DNA of 64,000 nt, taken from the NCBI GenBank assembly GCA_910577505.1, contig CAJTLN010000002.1, forward strand, positions 310,001-374,000. Direction: 5' to 3'. Made by a program: the position numbers and the translations under genes. How positions within the stretch are numbered: the stretch's first letter is position 1; each line of letters begins with the position of its first letter. The DNA comes from an uncultured Bacilli bacterium. Its GTDB lineage: Bacteria > Bacillota_I > Bacilli_A > RF39 > UBA660. The notes under the pieces are model-generated. The model saw only the letters and a program-made list of their open reading frames with translations, ran no database searches and was not told where the DNA came from. Shown piece after piece: positions 1 to 8,027 of this stretch.

Positions 1-504
1 ATCTTATTTGACGAATTAGGCCGCGGTACAGCTACTTATGATGGTATGAGTCTTGCTCAAGCAATTTTAGAATATGTAAACAATAAAATTAAATGTAAAA
101 CATTATTTAGTACGCATTATCATGAGCTTACTGCGTTAGATGAATTAAAAGGAATAAAGAATGTTCATGTTGAAGCTTATGAAAAAGATGGGAATGTAAC
201 TTTCTTGCATAAAGTAAAGGATGGTGCAGTTGATAAGAGTTATGGTATACATGTAGCTAAGTTAGCTGGAATGCCACAAGATTTACTAAAAAGAGCTGGT
301 GAAGTACTAAAATACTATGAAGGAAATGGAAAAGAAGCGATGGTTATAACTAATGAACAGGTAATGTTTAATTTTGATCAACCAATTAATGAATCATCAC
401 CAGTATTGGAAAGATTAGAAGAAATAGACCCACTTAAAATTACACCAATGGATGCAATTAATTTACTTTATGAATTAAAGGAGCTATCAAAAAATAATGT
501 ATAA
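1..504 (+). CDS. mutS: DNA mismatch repair protein MutS, C-terminal part (5' end outside window)
   Basis: The frame is open from the first base, so only the last 167 residues are present. They hold the end of the MutS ATPase: the Walker B/D-loop stretch [14 protein letters not shown] at the very start, then the switch histidine STHYHEL, then the conserved run [12 protein letters not shown] that leads to the C-terminal helices. Fast switch-like ATPase motifs and the HYHEL sequence separate it from MutS2. In the family this protein binds mismatches and recruits MutL; mutL is not seen downstream in the window. The stop overlaps the start of the next gene by 8 bases, which suggests co-transcription and coupling. 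Confidence 0.93.
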   Translation: MLFDELGRGTATYDGMSLAQAILEYVNNKIKCKTLFSTHYHELTALDELKGIKNVHVEAYEKDGNVTFLHKVKDGAVDKSYGIHVAKLAGMPQDLLKRAGEVLKYYEGNGKEAMVITNEQVMFNFDQPINESSPVLERLEEIDPLKITPMDAINLLYELKELSKNNV

Positions 505-1015
505 TAGAGCATATTTTTATGGAATTACTGATTTAATGCATTTTAATGTTTATGCCTCCCTTTTAAAAGAACATATAATAAAAGAAGAACGGGTTATTAT
601 TAAAGTATTTAAGAAAGATAATGATGTGGTGATTGTTGAAACCAATAATTTTAAAGATACAATTTTAAAAGATACTAGAAAAGATAAGAATAGTGATTTA
701 ATGGAATTTGATTTGACATTCTTAAAAGTGCTAGAAAGATATTATAGTGATTATGAAATACCTGGGATGATATATGAATATATGGAAGGTGTTGGCGCTT
801 GGTATAGAGTGAAAATTGATGGTTATAATACTAGTGATAAATTGCTTAAACCATTCTTTTTAAAGAAGAAGATTAAAAAAGATGATTTGATTAAATATAG
901 TAATAGTGAGGCGGAATTAAAAAAACTAAATAGATTTTTTGATATAACCAAGGGATTAGTTAAATTTAATAAAGAAAAAGATGTAAAAGAATTATTTTCT
1001 AAATTGGAGAAATAA
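497..1015 (+). CDS. Hypothetical protein, 172 residues, coupled to mutS
   Basis: I do not recognise this protein. It is a soluble, lysine-rich sequence without a signal peptide or membrane segment. The N-terminal half looks alpha/beta (for example residues 30-50, [20 protein letters not shown]), and the C-terminal third is strongly basic (KKKIKKDDL). The ATG lies inside the last codons of mutS, with an 8-base overlap and a weak GGAG 13 bases upstream, so translation probably depends on the upstream gene. A link to mismatch repair rests on position only. Confidence 0.7.
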   Translation: MYNRAYFYGITDLMHFNVYASLLKEHIIKEERVIIKVFKKDNDVVIVETNNFKDTILKDTRKDKNSDLMEFDLTFLKVLERYYSDYEIPGMIYEYMEGVGAWYRVKIDGYNTSDKLLKPFFLKKKIKKDDLIKYSNSEAELKKLNRFFDITKGLVKFNKEKDVKELFSKLEK

Positions 1016-1121
1016 TTCTTTTTTATGTTATACTATTTTAGTAAGGTAAAATTTATAAATTAGGAGTATCTTAAGATGTTTAAAATAAAATATAAAAGTA
1101 AAATAAGAGAGTTTATTTATA

Positions 1122-1568
1122 ATGCTATTTTTTTGGTTAAGTGGAATATTAATAATTTTTTTGTTTTTAGGAATTTTAGTATATATTTGGAGTAAATTTA
1201 ATTTTATAGTTGATCATAAATATGTTTCAAGTAAAATATTAGATTTTTTTAATTCTGGAATTTATTTTTTTATCGCTTTTTCGGTTATTGGATTTATTTT
1301 AAATATGTTTGTTTTTAATGGTGAAGTTAATAAAGTTATAGATAAAGAATATAGTAGAAAAGTAGCTATAAGTGAAAGTGTTTTATTTTTAATAGGTCTT
1401 ATTATGCTTATTTTATCGCCAATTTTTTTGAAAGTATCTAATTTGGCTTTTGATAACTATAAAATGAAGACGCTGTATTGTTTATTTTATTGTAGTATTT
1501 TTATTGGATCTTTTTTCTGTTTTTATTTATTTAGTTTATTTAATGTAAACCATACGTTTATAGAATAA
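1122..1568 (+). CDS. Membrane protein of unknown function, possibly frameshifted at its 5' end
   Basis: Residues 1-24, 45-67, 85-103 and 117-138 are hydrophobic, giving four likely membrane segments and almost no soluble domain. I know no family for it. The start is doubtful. The ATG at 1122 has only a weak GAGAG upstream, while a better start (ATG 1076 after GGAG at 1062-1065) opens a short frame (1076-1195) with a basic, start-like N-terminus. The two frames would join into one protein if the run of seven Ts at 1127-1133 had six. A TATACT box at 1030-1035 is a likely -10 element. Confidence 0.6.
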   Translation: MLFFWLSGILIIFLFLGILVYIWSKFNFIVDHKYVSSKILDFFNSGIYFFIAFSVIGFILNMFVFNGEVNKVIDKEYSRKVAISESVLFLIGLIMLILSPIFLKVSNLAFDNYKMKTLYCLFYCSIFIGSFFCFYLFSLFNVNHTFIE

Positions 1569-1573
1569 ATAAA

Positions 1574-2053
1574 ATGTGCTATAAAGAAATATGCAGGTTG
1601 GTAGTTAAAAAAATTGGTGATAATTGTAAGCAGGAGAATTTTTTTAATAGTAACTATAAAGTGGATTATTATATAAAACATGGCGATTATGAGTATGTGT
1701 ATGCTTTTATTAATTTTAAAAATGTTACTGACAAATTCTTAAAACTTTATGTTGATGATAGATTAATTGATTTTGTTGAATATTTGTATGCAAAAGTTTT
1801 AGATAAAAAGAAAAAAACGAGAATAATGTTTTTTATTTGTATAGATGAATATAATGATAATTTCAAGTCTTTAATTGATTTGTCTATTTACCAGGATGCA
1901 CATTTTACTGTTGTTCATACTCTTGTTGATTTAAAAAATAATGATTTATATATAGGTGGAGTTAGAGATGATAAAAAAAATAATGTATATGATTATACTA
2001 CTTTAAAGGAAGAAGTAGTAAGAGTTCTAGAAAATATAATAAAAAATAGTTAA
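1574..2053 (+). CDS. Hypothetical protein, 159 residues
   Basis: A soluble protein that I cannot assign. It reads as alternating strands and helices with a hydrophobic core strand (TRIMFFICIDEY, about residues 80-91) and an acidic/aromatic second half. The overall look (a strand after a helix, then HFTVVHTLVDL) could fit a small restriction-like or Rossmann-type fold, but no catalytic motif is visible. The start lies 5 bases after the stop of the membrane protein and has no recognisable ribosome-binding site, so it is probably translated by coupling. It may be functionally linked to that membrane protein. Confidence 0.65.
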   Translation: MCYKEICRLVVKKIGDNCKQENFFNSNYKVDYYIKHGDYEYVYAFINFKNVTDKFLKLYVDDRLIDFVEYLYAKVLDKKKKTRIMFFICIDEYNDNFKSLIDLSIYQDAHFTVVHTLVDLKNNDLYIGGVRDDKKNNVYDYTTLKEEVVRVLENIIKNS

Positions 2054-2123
2054 CTATTTATTGTTTTAACTATAAAAATATATTAATATAAAAGTAGTAA
2101 TTAACTTTGAGGAGATGAATTTT

Positions 2124-2354
2124 ATGATTAAAAGAGTTGATGGAATAGGTGGATTACCATATGGTTATGGAATTGGAAAGGTTCAACCAGTTAGTAAAAC
2201 GCAAATGGATATAAAAAAAGATAGGGAAAAACAAAATGAAGAAAAAAGAGCTAATTTACTTCAACAAAAGTCTTTTATAGAAGAATTGCGCCGTCAACAA
2301 GAACAGTTGCAAGAACAAGAACAAAATAAGAAATCTTTTGACAGAAGAATATAA
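2124..2354 (+). CDS. Small coiled-coil protein, 76 residues
   Basis: The ATG at 2124 is chosen because it sits 8 bases after GAGGAGA. The ATG at 2115 touches that ribosome-binding site and is unlikely. The first 20 residues are glycine-rich (GIGGLPYGYGIGKV). The rest is a charged, glutamine-rich helix (residues about 35-70, with EELRRQQEQLQEQEQ) that should form a coiled coil. There is no membrane segment. I recognise no family. It lies between unknown genes and nusB, with an AT-rich gap on both sides, so it is probably a separate transcript. Confidence 0.7.
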   Translation: MIKRVDGIGGLPYGYGIGKVQPVSKTQMDIKKDREKQNEEKRANLLQQKSFIEELRRQQEQLQEQEQNKKSFDRRI

Positions 2355-2410
2355 AATAAAAAACTAAAAGTATATTTAATAAAAAATTATATTTCTTTAA
2401 TAAAGTCTTT

Positions 2411-2420
2411 GTGTTATAAT
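2411..2420 (+). promoter_or_regulatory. Extended -10 promoter of nusB
   Basis: GTGTTATAAT, preceded by T, gives TGTGTTATAAT: a perfect TRTGN extended -10 followed by TATAAT. It lies 20 bases before the nusB start. No good -35 box is seen, as expected for extended -10 promoters. The same 11-mer recurs before several other genes in the window. Confidence 0.7.
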
Positions 2421-2439
2421 CGTGAAAGAGGTGTTTCGT

Positions 2440-2841
2440 ATGGGAAAAACTAGAAGTGAATTAAGAGAAAAAGCAATGATTATTTTATATCAAATAGATA
2501 TTTTAAAAAACAATAATGTTGATTTTAATGTTGAAAATTTAATTTCTGAAAATTTAGAAGTTGATAATGAGTTTGTTAGAAATGTTGTTTATGGTGTTAT
2601 AACTCACTTAGATTCTTTAGATGAGTTGGCTAATTCTCATATGAAAGATTGGTCAATAAATAGGATAGATAAGACAGGAGCTGCTATATTAAGAATTGGA
2701 TTATATGAGATATTGTATGAGTATGATACTCCAAATATTGTGGCAATTAATGAAGCTGTTGAGTTATCTAAGAAATACAGTGATGATAATGTAAGAAAAA
2801 TTATTAATGCTGTATTAGATAAAGTAAGTAATGAGAACTAG
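2440..2841 (+). CDS. nusB: Transcription antitermination factor NusB
   Basis: A 133-residue all-helical protein of the normal NusB length. It starts GKTRSELREKAMIILYQ, the usual NusB opening, and ends with the typical INRIDKTGAAILRIGLYEILY ... IAINEAVELSKKYS block (shown broken; the family signature for the C-terminal bundle). NusB binds boxA RNA with NusE (S10) in rRNA antitermination complexes. The ATG at 2440 is preferred over the GTG at 2422 because AAGAGGTG lies just upstream of it. It is a single gene with its own extended -10 promoter and its own terminator. Confidence 0.95.
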   Translation: MGKTRSELREKAMIILYQIDILKNNNVDFNVENLISENLEVDNEFVRNVVYGVITHLDSLDELANSHMKDWSINRIDKTGAAILRIGLYEILYEYDTPNIVAINEAVELSKKYSDDNVRKIINAVLDKVSNEN

Positions 2842-2856
2842 TAATAGTTCTTTTTT
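2834..2856 (+). terminator. Terminator of nusB
   Basis: The stem AGAACTA / TAGTTCT with a 4-base loop is followed by six Ts. The 5' arm overlaps the nusB stop codon. Confidence 0.85.
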
Positions 2857-2861
2857 ATTCA

Positions 2862-2888
2862 TAAAAAAATATACCATTAAAGGTATAT
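2862..2888 (-). terminator. Terminator of the deformylase gene
   Basis: On the - strand ATATACC / GGTATAT with a six-base loop is followed by seven Ts, directly after the def stop. It stands back to back with, but separate from, the nusB terminator. Confidence 0.8.
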
Positions 2889-3454
2889 TATATAGAACGA
2901 TATCTGTTTTGATTTTTATATGGATTTTTAGAATCTATTCGATCAGTGAATAGTATGCCGTCTAGATGATCAATTTCGTGTTGAAAAGCAACTGATAGTT
3001 CTTCACGAACTCGTAAGTCATATTCATTTCCATATTCATCAAAAGCATTAATAAGCATGCGAGCATGACGTGGAACTATTCCTTCAGTAGGTCTGTTTAT
3101 ACTTAAACATCCTTCACCTTCAGCAATATAAACCATTTCTTCAGATTCACTCTTGATTTTTGGATTTATAACTACATAGCGGTCAAATTTTCCTTCTTCA
3201 ACTTCATATACGATAACAAAAATTCTCTTTGCAATACCAAGTTGAATATAAGCTAGTCCCATTCCAGCACGTAAATCGTATTTTTCACGAATATCTTCTA
3301 TTTGAGACATTTCAAGATAATCTATCATATCATGAATTCTTTTTATATCCTCTTCTGGAAGAGGAAATGTTACATTTTTACTTATTTTTCTTAATCTTTT
3401 GTCTTTTTCATCTAATATTTCAATATTAGGTAAAGACTTAGGTAGTTTACTCAT
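2888..3454 (-). CDS. def: Peptide deformylase
   Basis: All three deformylase motifs are present in order: GMGLAYIQ (motif I, GxGLAxxQ), EGCLS (motif II, with the metal-binding Cys) and QHEIDHLDG (motif III, HExxH, with two metal-binding His). The enzyme removes the formyl group from the initiator methionine of new proteins. The length of 188 residues and the long insertion before motif I fit the type 2 enzymes of Gram-positives. The start at 3454 is preferred over the longer frame from 3484, because GGTGAT lies 7 bases before this ATG. It is convergent with nusB. Confidence 0.95.
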   Translation of the reverse strand: MSKLPKSLPNIEILDEKDKRLRKISKNVTFPLPEEDIKRIHDMIDYLEMSQIEDIREKYDLRAGMGLAYIQLGIAKRIFVIVYEVEEGKFDRYVVINPKIKSESEEMVYIAEGEGCLSINRPTEGIVPRHARMLINAFDEYGNEYDLRVREELSVAFQHEIDHLDGILFTDRIDSKNPYKNQNRYRSI

Positions 3455-3573
3455 ATATATCACCAACGACTTACATTTTACCAAAAAAATAAAAAAAAGA
3501 CAAATTAAAATAGAAAAAAAGATATTAGAAATAAATTTCTAACATCGTAGATAAAAATTATGTACTAAAATAA

Positions 3574-3744
3574 CTAGTTATTGTTCCAATTCCAACCTGC
3601 ACCAATTATTATAACTAGAAGTATAAATAAAACAATCCATATTGCTGCTCCAATACCGCCCCCATTAGTGTATCCGACATATCCGCCACAAGCAGGAGCA
3701 GCATTATAGTTACCATAGTAACCATTATTTCCATAATAATACAT
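3574..3744 (-). CDS. Small YjcZ-like glycine/tyrosine-rich membrane peptide, 56 residues
   Basis: This short gene has an excellent ribosome-binding site, AAAGGAGGT, 7 bases before the ATG. The first 30 residues are rich in Gly, Tyr and Asn (MYYYGNNGYYGNY). They are followed by one membrane segment in the sequence GAAIWIVLFILLVIIIGAG, and a WNWNNN tail. This layout matches the small YjcZ/sporulation-associated peptides of Bacilli, which carry a Gly-rich start and an LFILLIIVG-like helix. Their role is poorly known; some associate with spores or the membrane. There are no sporulation operons nearby. The family match is by eye. Confidence 0.72.
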   Translation of the reverse strand: MYYYGNNGYYGNYNAAPACGGYVGYTNGGGIGAAIWIVLFILLVIIIGAGWNWNNN

Positions 3745-3878
3745 ACAATAACCTCCTTTATGTATCTAATATAGTTTATTAGAATGTGTCCAATTTTGAC
3801 ATTAAAATTGTTTAAATTTTTTAATTAACTTTTTTAGTATATATTTATATGTTATTATTAAAATAGGAGTGAATTAAG

Positions 3879-5036
3879 ATGAGGAAAACTTTTTCTAATA
3901 TGAATTTTCTTTTACTGATTTTGATGATTGTTTACTCTTCGTTTGGGCTATTAATGATTTTTTCAGCTTCTAGTGTTGCTGCAGTATTAAGATATGATGT
4001 TCCAACTAATTATTTTTTTATAAGGCAACTTATATGGATTATATTGGGATATGGTGCTGGTTTAGTTGTTTTAAATATTCCTACTAATATGTATAGATAT
4101 GGTAGTAAAATTGCTATGTTTGGTATTTTATTTTTACTAGGCGGAATATTTGTTGTAGGTAGTATAGCAGGTGGAGCACAGAGTTGGTATGAAATGGGAT
4201 TCGCCAATTTTCAACCATTAGAACCGGCTAAAATTATTTTAATTGTTTATTTGGCAGTTTATTATCATAGAATCGCAGCCAAAAAGAAAATCAGTTTATG
4301 GAATTTGATATATCCTTTAATTATTGCTGTAGTAGTATTTATTCTTATAGCAATGCAGCCTGATTTTGGTGGAGCTTTTATTGTATTTGCTATTACGGCT
4401 TTGATATTCTTTTCTTTGCCAATTGGAAAACGTCATAAAAAAACAGTTTATCAAATATTAGGTGTTGGAGGAATTGTTTTATTGTTAGCTGTTACTTTTT
4501 TTGGTAAAAGTATTTTACAATCTTATCAAGTTAGTCGTATTTTAAATTTTACTAATCCTTGTCAAAGATATAGTGATGATACAGGATATCAAGTATGTAA
4601 TGGCTATATAGCTATTCATAATGGGGGACTAACAGGTGTAGGCTTAGGCAATAGTACTCAAAAATATTTATACTTGCCAGAAGCACATACAGACTTTATA
4701 TTTCCAATTATATGTGAAGAATTAGGCCTTATTGTGGGAATTATTGTTGTTATTGGTTATTTTGTTATGTTATTTATAATACTTAATATTGCAAAAGAAA
4801 CTGATACTTTAAGAAATAGTATTTTAGCTTATGGTATATTTGCTTACCTTTTATCTCATATATTAATAAATTTACTTGGAGTTTTAGGACTTATACCTTT
4901 AACTGGCGTTCCTTTACCATTTTTAAGTTATGGTGGTTCATATAATTTATGTGTAATAATTTCTTTATTTATTGTACAAAGAATTAATGTTGAAAATAAG
5001 GAAAGTAAAATTAGAAGGAAGATTGAGAGCTTATAA
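3879..5036 (+). CDS. ftsW: Septal peptidoglycan glycosyltransferase FtsW (SEDS family)
   Basis: A 385-residue polytopic protein with about ten membrane segments. The SEDS signatures are visible: NYFFIRQLIW near residue 44, FQPLEPAKI at 111-119 (family: SFQPSEFAKL), and the catalytic-loop stretch YLPEAHTDFIF at 264-274, with the essential Asp at 272. The family polymerises lipid II into glycan strands at the division site. GGLTGVGLGNS and the PEAHTDF form favour FtsW over RodA. The large external loop holds a Cys pair (228 and 240), which is unusual. An AGGAGTG precedes the start, and the gene is monocistronic. Confidence 0.9.
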   Translation: MRKTFSNMNFLLLILMIVYSSFGLLMIFSASSVAAVLRYDVPTNYFFIRQLIWIILGYGAGLVVLNIPTNMYRYGSKIAMFGILFLLGGIFVVGSIAGGAQSWYEMGFANFQPLEPAKIILIVYLAVYYHRIAAKKKISLWNLIYPLIIAVVVFILIAMQPDFGGAFIVFAITALIFFSLPIGKRHKKTVYQILGVGGIVLLLAVTFFGKSILQSYQVSRILNFTNPCQRYSDDTGYQVCNGYIAIHNGGLTGVGLGNSTQKYLYLPEAHTDFIFPIICEELGLIVGIIVVIGYFVMLFIILNIAKETDTLRNSILAYGIFAYLLSHILINLLGVLGLIPLTGVPLPFLSYGGSYNLCVIISLFIVQRINVENKESKIRRKIESL

Positions 5037-5040
5037 AAAG

Positions 5041-5067
5041 TATCTGTTAAATACAGATATTTTTTTA
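5041..5067 (+). terminator. Terminator of ftsW
   Basis: The stem TATCTGT / ACAGATA with a five-base loop is followed by eight Ts, four bases after the stop codon. Confidence 0.85.
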
Positions 5068-5174
5068 TTGAAAAAAATAATTTTATTTATTTAATTTGTT
5101 AAAAAAATTTTTTTGGGTAAAAAGAAGGATTTTACTATGTTAATGGAGAATATATAGGGTGAAGGGAGGTTTAT

Positions 5175-5897
5175 ATGGAATTTTTAGATAATCCAAAAAT
5201 AGCTAGAGTTTTTGATACAATAATACTTATTTTATTAGTTGTTATTATTGGTATATTAGTTAAAGATGTTTTCTATGAAGAACCTTGTGAATGTGAAAGC
5301 GCAGATAACATTATTTCTATGGTTACAGAAGAAAAAAATGATGATACTGATGATGTTGAAATAGAAAAAAGGAAGTATATGGTAGATATTAAGGGTGCTA
5401 TTAAAAATCCTGGTGTTTATCAAGTTGACGAAGGAACTATCATAAATGATGTTATAAAGCTTGCTGGTGGGTTAAAAAGTAGTGCATCGACTAAATATAT
5501 TAATCTAAGCAAAAAAGTCTCTGATGAGATGGTTTTAGTTGTTTATACTAACTATGAAATAAGTAAAATGAATAATCCAATTAGTCAAGTATGTGAATCT
5601 AGTAGTGTTGATATTTCGAAATGTGATGGAACAAGTGTTATAGTTTCTGGAAATAATAATTCTATTGAAGGAAAAAACGAAAATGATGTTACTAGTAGCA
5701 CAAATGGCAAAGTGTCTCTTAATAATGGTACTAAGGAACAATTAATGACTTTAAATGGCATTGGTGAATCAAAAGCATTAGCTATTATAGAATATAGAAA
5801 TAAAAATAATGGATTTAAAAATTTAGAAGAACTGATGAATGTGTCAGGTATAGGAGAATCTGCTTATAGCAAAATTAAAGAATATATTACACTCTAA
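5175..5897 (+). CDS. comEA: Competence protein ComEA-like DNA receptor
   Basis: A 240-residue protein with the ComEA layout. One N-terminal membrane anchor (about 13-31) is followed by a SLBB domain (about 68-125, with VDIKGAIKNPGVYQV and the IKLAGGL helix), a Ser/Asn-rich linker, and a C-terminal helix-hairpin-helix pair (about 178-239, LNGIGESKALAIIEYR and VSGIGESAYSKIKEY). ComEA binds incoming double-stranded DNA at the outer membrane face and hands it to ComEC, whose gene follows directly. The start follows GGGAGG. comEB, often between the two, is absent. Confidence 0.9.
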   Translation: MEFLDNPKIARVFDTIILILLVVIIGILVKDVFYEEPCECESADNIISMVTEEKNDDTDDVEIEKRKYMVDIKGAIKNPGVYQVDEGTIINDVIKLAGGLKSSASTKYINLSKKVSDEMVLVVYTNYEISKMNNPISQVCESSSVDISKCDGTSVIVSGNNNSIEGKNENDVTSSTNGKVSLNNGTKEQLMTLNGIGESKALAIIEYRNKNNGFKNLEELMNVSGIGESAYSKIKEYITL

Positions 5898-5937
5898 TAT
5901 TTTTTATATTTTTCTTTTAATTTTTGGCTTAGTTTAT

Positions 5938-7932
5938 GTGGGATTTAGGGAATACTTTAGCACATATGAAAGTATTTATAGCGATGATACAACTATTTTT
6001 GAATTGTTTGTTCATAACAAGAAAATAGATGGTAATAAAGTTACTTTAGAACTTAGTGGGGTTGAGAACTTGGTTGGTTCATTTTATATAGATAGTTTTG
6101 AAGAACTTGAAAGGTTAGATAATACGTTAAAATATGGAGTTAAAGTAAGGGTTTTGGGTAATTTAAATAAGCCATGTAATAATACAATACCTAAAAATTT
6201 CAATTACAAAGAGTATTTGAAATACAAGGGCATTTATTATACTTTAGATATAGAGAAAATAGAAGTTATTGATGATAGAGTTAATTTTATTTATGGTTTT
6301 AAAAATTTGATAAATAAAAGAATTAATAAAATAGATAAAACAGGGTATATGAAAGCGTTTATTTTAGGAGATAAATCTTTAATAGATAGTGATACATATG
6401 ATAGTTATCAAAAAAATGGTATAACTCATTTATTTGCTTTGTCAGGGATGCATGTTGGATTACTTAGTGGTATAATCTTGTTTTTATTAAAAAAGTTGAA
6501 TGATAAATTAAAATATTTTATTTTAGATATTATTTTAGTTGTTTATGGATTTGTTGTTGGATTTCCATCATCTATTAAAAGGTGTATATTATTTTTTGTA
6601 ATAAATAGTATTAATAAGGTTTTTAAAATTAATATAAGTACTTTTAAAGTTTTGCTACTAGTAATTTTTATATTAGTAGTATACGATTTTAAAATTATAT
6701 TTGATACGGGATTTAGGTATTCGATTGCAACAGTATCTGGTATTGTTCTTTCAGGAGATTTTATAGTAGATGATTCAAAATTGAAAAGTTCTTTTAAACT
6801 CAGTTTAGTTGCATTTTTATTTAGTTTACCAATATCTTTGAGTTGCTTTTATGAGATTAACTTGCTAAGTATTTTTTATAATATAGTGTATGTTCCATTT
6901 GTAAGCTTAATAGTTTATCCTCTTTCTTTGCTTACTTTTGTACTACCTTTTTTAAATAATGTTTTTGAATTAGTCATAAAAGTGTTAGAAGTTAGTAGTA
7001 ATTTTCTTTCTGAAATAAATGTATTTAATTTGTATATGGATTTTAATTTATTAGAAATTATATCTTTTTATTTTTTGCTGATATTGATATTTTATAAGAA
7101 ATTAAAAATATTTTTTATATTTTTAATGTTTATTATAGTCTTTGATTTGCTGGTACCTTATTTTGATAATAATGGCTATGTTTATTTTTTTGATGTAGGT
7201 CAAGGAGATTCTTCTTTAATAGTGAGTCCTAATAGAAAAGATATTATTTTAATTGATACTGGTGGGGTAGTTAGTTTTAAGCAAGAAGATTGGCAGAAAA
7301 GAGATGAATATATGGTAAGTGATGGTGTTATAACTTTTTTAAAAGCAAAAGGAATTAAAGCAATTGATTTACTTATTTTAAGCCATGCAGATGCTGATCA
7401 TGCAAAAGAAGTGGAAAATATATATCAAGAAATCAAAATAAAAAGTTTGAAGATTAACAATGGAGATATCGGTAAGTATGAACAGATTGCGATTGATTTA
7501 ATTGACAGGCAAGATTATAAGGCGAAAGGAATGGATTTGAAGTATTTAAATTATAAAGAATATAATGATGAAAATGCTGATAGTGTTTTAACCTATATGA
7601 ATATTTATAATACACAGATATTAAGTTTTGGCGATGCTACTAAGGAAGCGGAAAATGATGTTATTTCTAAATATAATTTAAATGATATTGACATTTTAAA
7701 GTTGAGTCATCATGGAAGTAAGACGAGCAGTAGTGAATATTTCTTATCTAGAGTAAAACCTAAAATCGGAGTTATAAGTAGCGGAAAAAATAACAGATTT
7801 AATCATCCTAGTAAGGAGACAATTGATACATTAAATAAATTAAATATTTTTTATTTAAATACACAGACATCAGGGACGGTAGAATTTGTCATAAATAAAA
7901 ATAGTGTAACATATAATGAATATAAGCCATAA
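5938..7932 (+). CDS. comEC: DNA uptake channel ComEC/Rec2; true start probably upstream and non-canonical
   Basis: The protein has an N-terminal oligonucleotide-binding-like region, the competence domain with about eight membrane segments (THLFALSGMHVGL is the hallmark, about 163-175), and a C-terminal metallo-beta-lactamase domain (FDVGQGDSS near 418, SHADADHAKE near 481, SHHGSKTSS near 589). It imports single-stranded DNA. The GTG at 5938 has no ribosome-binding site. The open frame runs upstream to the stop at 5851-5853 and encodes a first membrane helix (IFYIFLLIFGLVYVGF) with no ATG, GTG or TTG. The real start may be a rare codon (CTG 5860, ATA 5866 or ATT 5899) inside or just after comEA. 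Confidence 0.88.
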   Translation: MGFREYFSTYESIYSDDTTIFELFVHNKKIDGNKVTLELSGVENLVGSFYIDSFEELERLDNTLKYGVKVRVLGNLNKPCNNTIPKNFNYKEYLKYKGIYYTLDIEKIEVIDDRVNFIYGFKNLINKRINKIDKTGYMKAFILGDKSLIDSDTYDSYQKNGITHLFALSGMHVGLLSGIILFLLKKLNDKLKYFILDIILVVYGFVVGFPSSIKRCILFFVINSINKVFKINISTFKVLLLVIFILVVYDFKIIFDTGFRYSIATVSGIVLSGDFIVDDSKLKSSFKLSLVAFLFSLPISLSCFYEINLLSIFYNIVYVPFVSLIVYPLSLLTFVLPFLNNVFELVIKVLEVSSNFLSEINVFNLYMDFNLLEIISFYFLLILIFYKKLKIFFIFLMFIIVFDLLVPYFDNNGYVYFFDVGQGDSSLIVSPNRKDIILIDTGGVVSFKQEDWQKRDEYMVSDGVITFLKAKGIKAIDLLILSHADADHAKEVENIYQEIKIKSLKINNGDIGKYEQIAIDLIDRQDYKAKGMDLKYLNYKEYNDENADSVLTYMNIYNTQILSFGDATKEAENDVISKYNLNDIDILKLSHHGSKTSSSEYFLSRVKPKIGVISSGKNNRFNHPSKETIDTLNKLNIFYLNTQTSGTVEFVINKNSVTYNEYKP

Positions 7933-7967
7933 AATATAGTATCATTAGCTAATGTTTAATATAAATT

Positions 7968-7993
7968 GGAAGAAGATTAGTCTTCTTTCTTTT
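7968..7993 (+). terminator. Probable terminator after comEC
   Basis: AGAAGA / TCTTCT with a four-base loop, extended by flanking pairs, is followed by a short T tract. The holA promoter starts immediately after it. Confidence 0.55.
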
Positions 7994-7998
7994 GGTTA

Positions 7999-8009
7999 TG
8001 TGTTATAAT
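7999..8009 (+). promoter_or_regulatory. Extended -10 promoter of holA
   Basis: TGTGTTATAAT (TRTGN plus TATAAT) lies 18 bases before the holA start and 6 bases after the comEC terminator. Confidence 0.7.
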
Positions 8010-8027
8010 ATAATGCAGGTGATAGGT

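Noticed and set aside
5136..5156. Six-codon leader frame before comEA
   Set aside because: Too short, and no regulatory codons or attenuator hairpin follow it.
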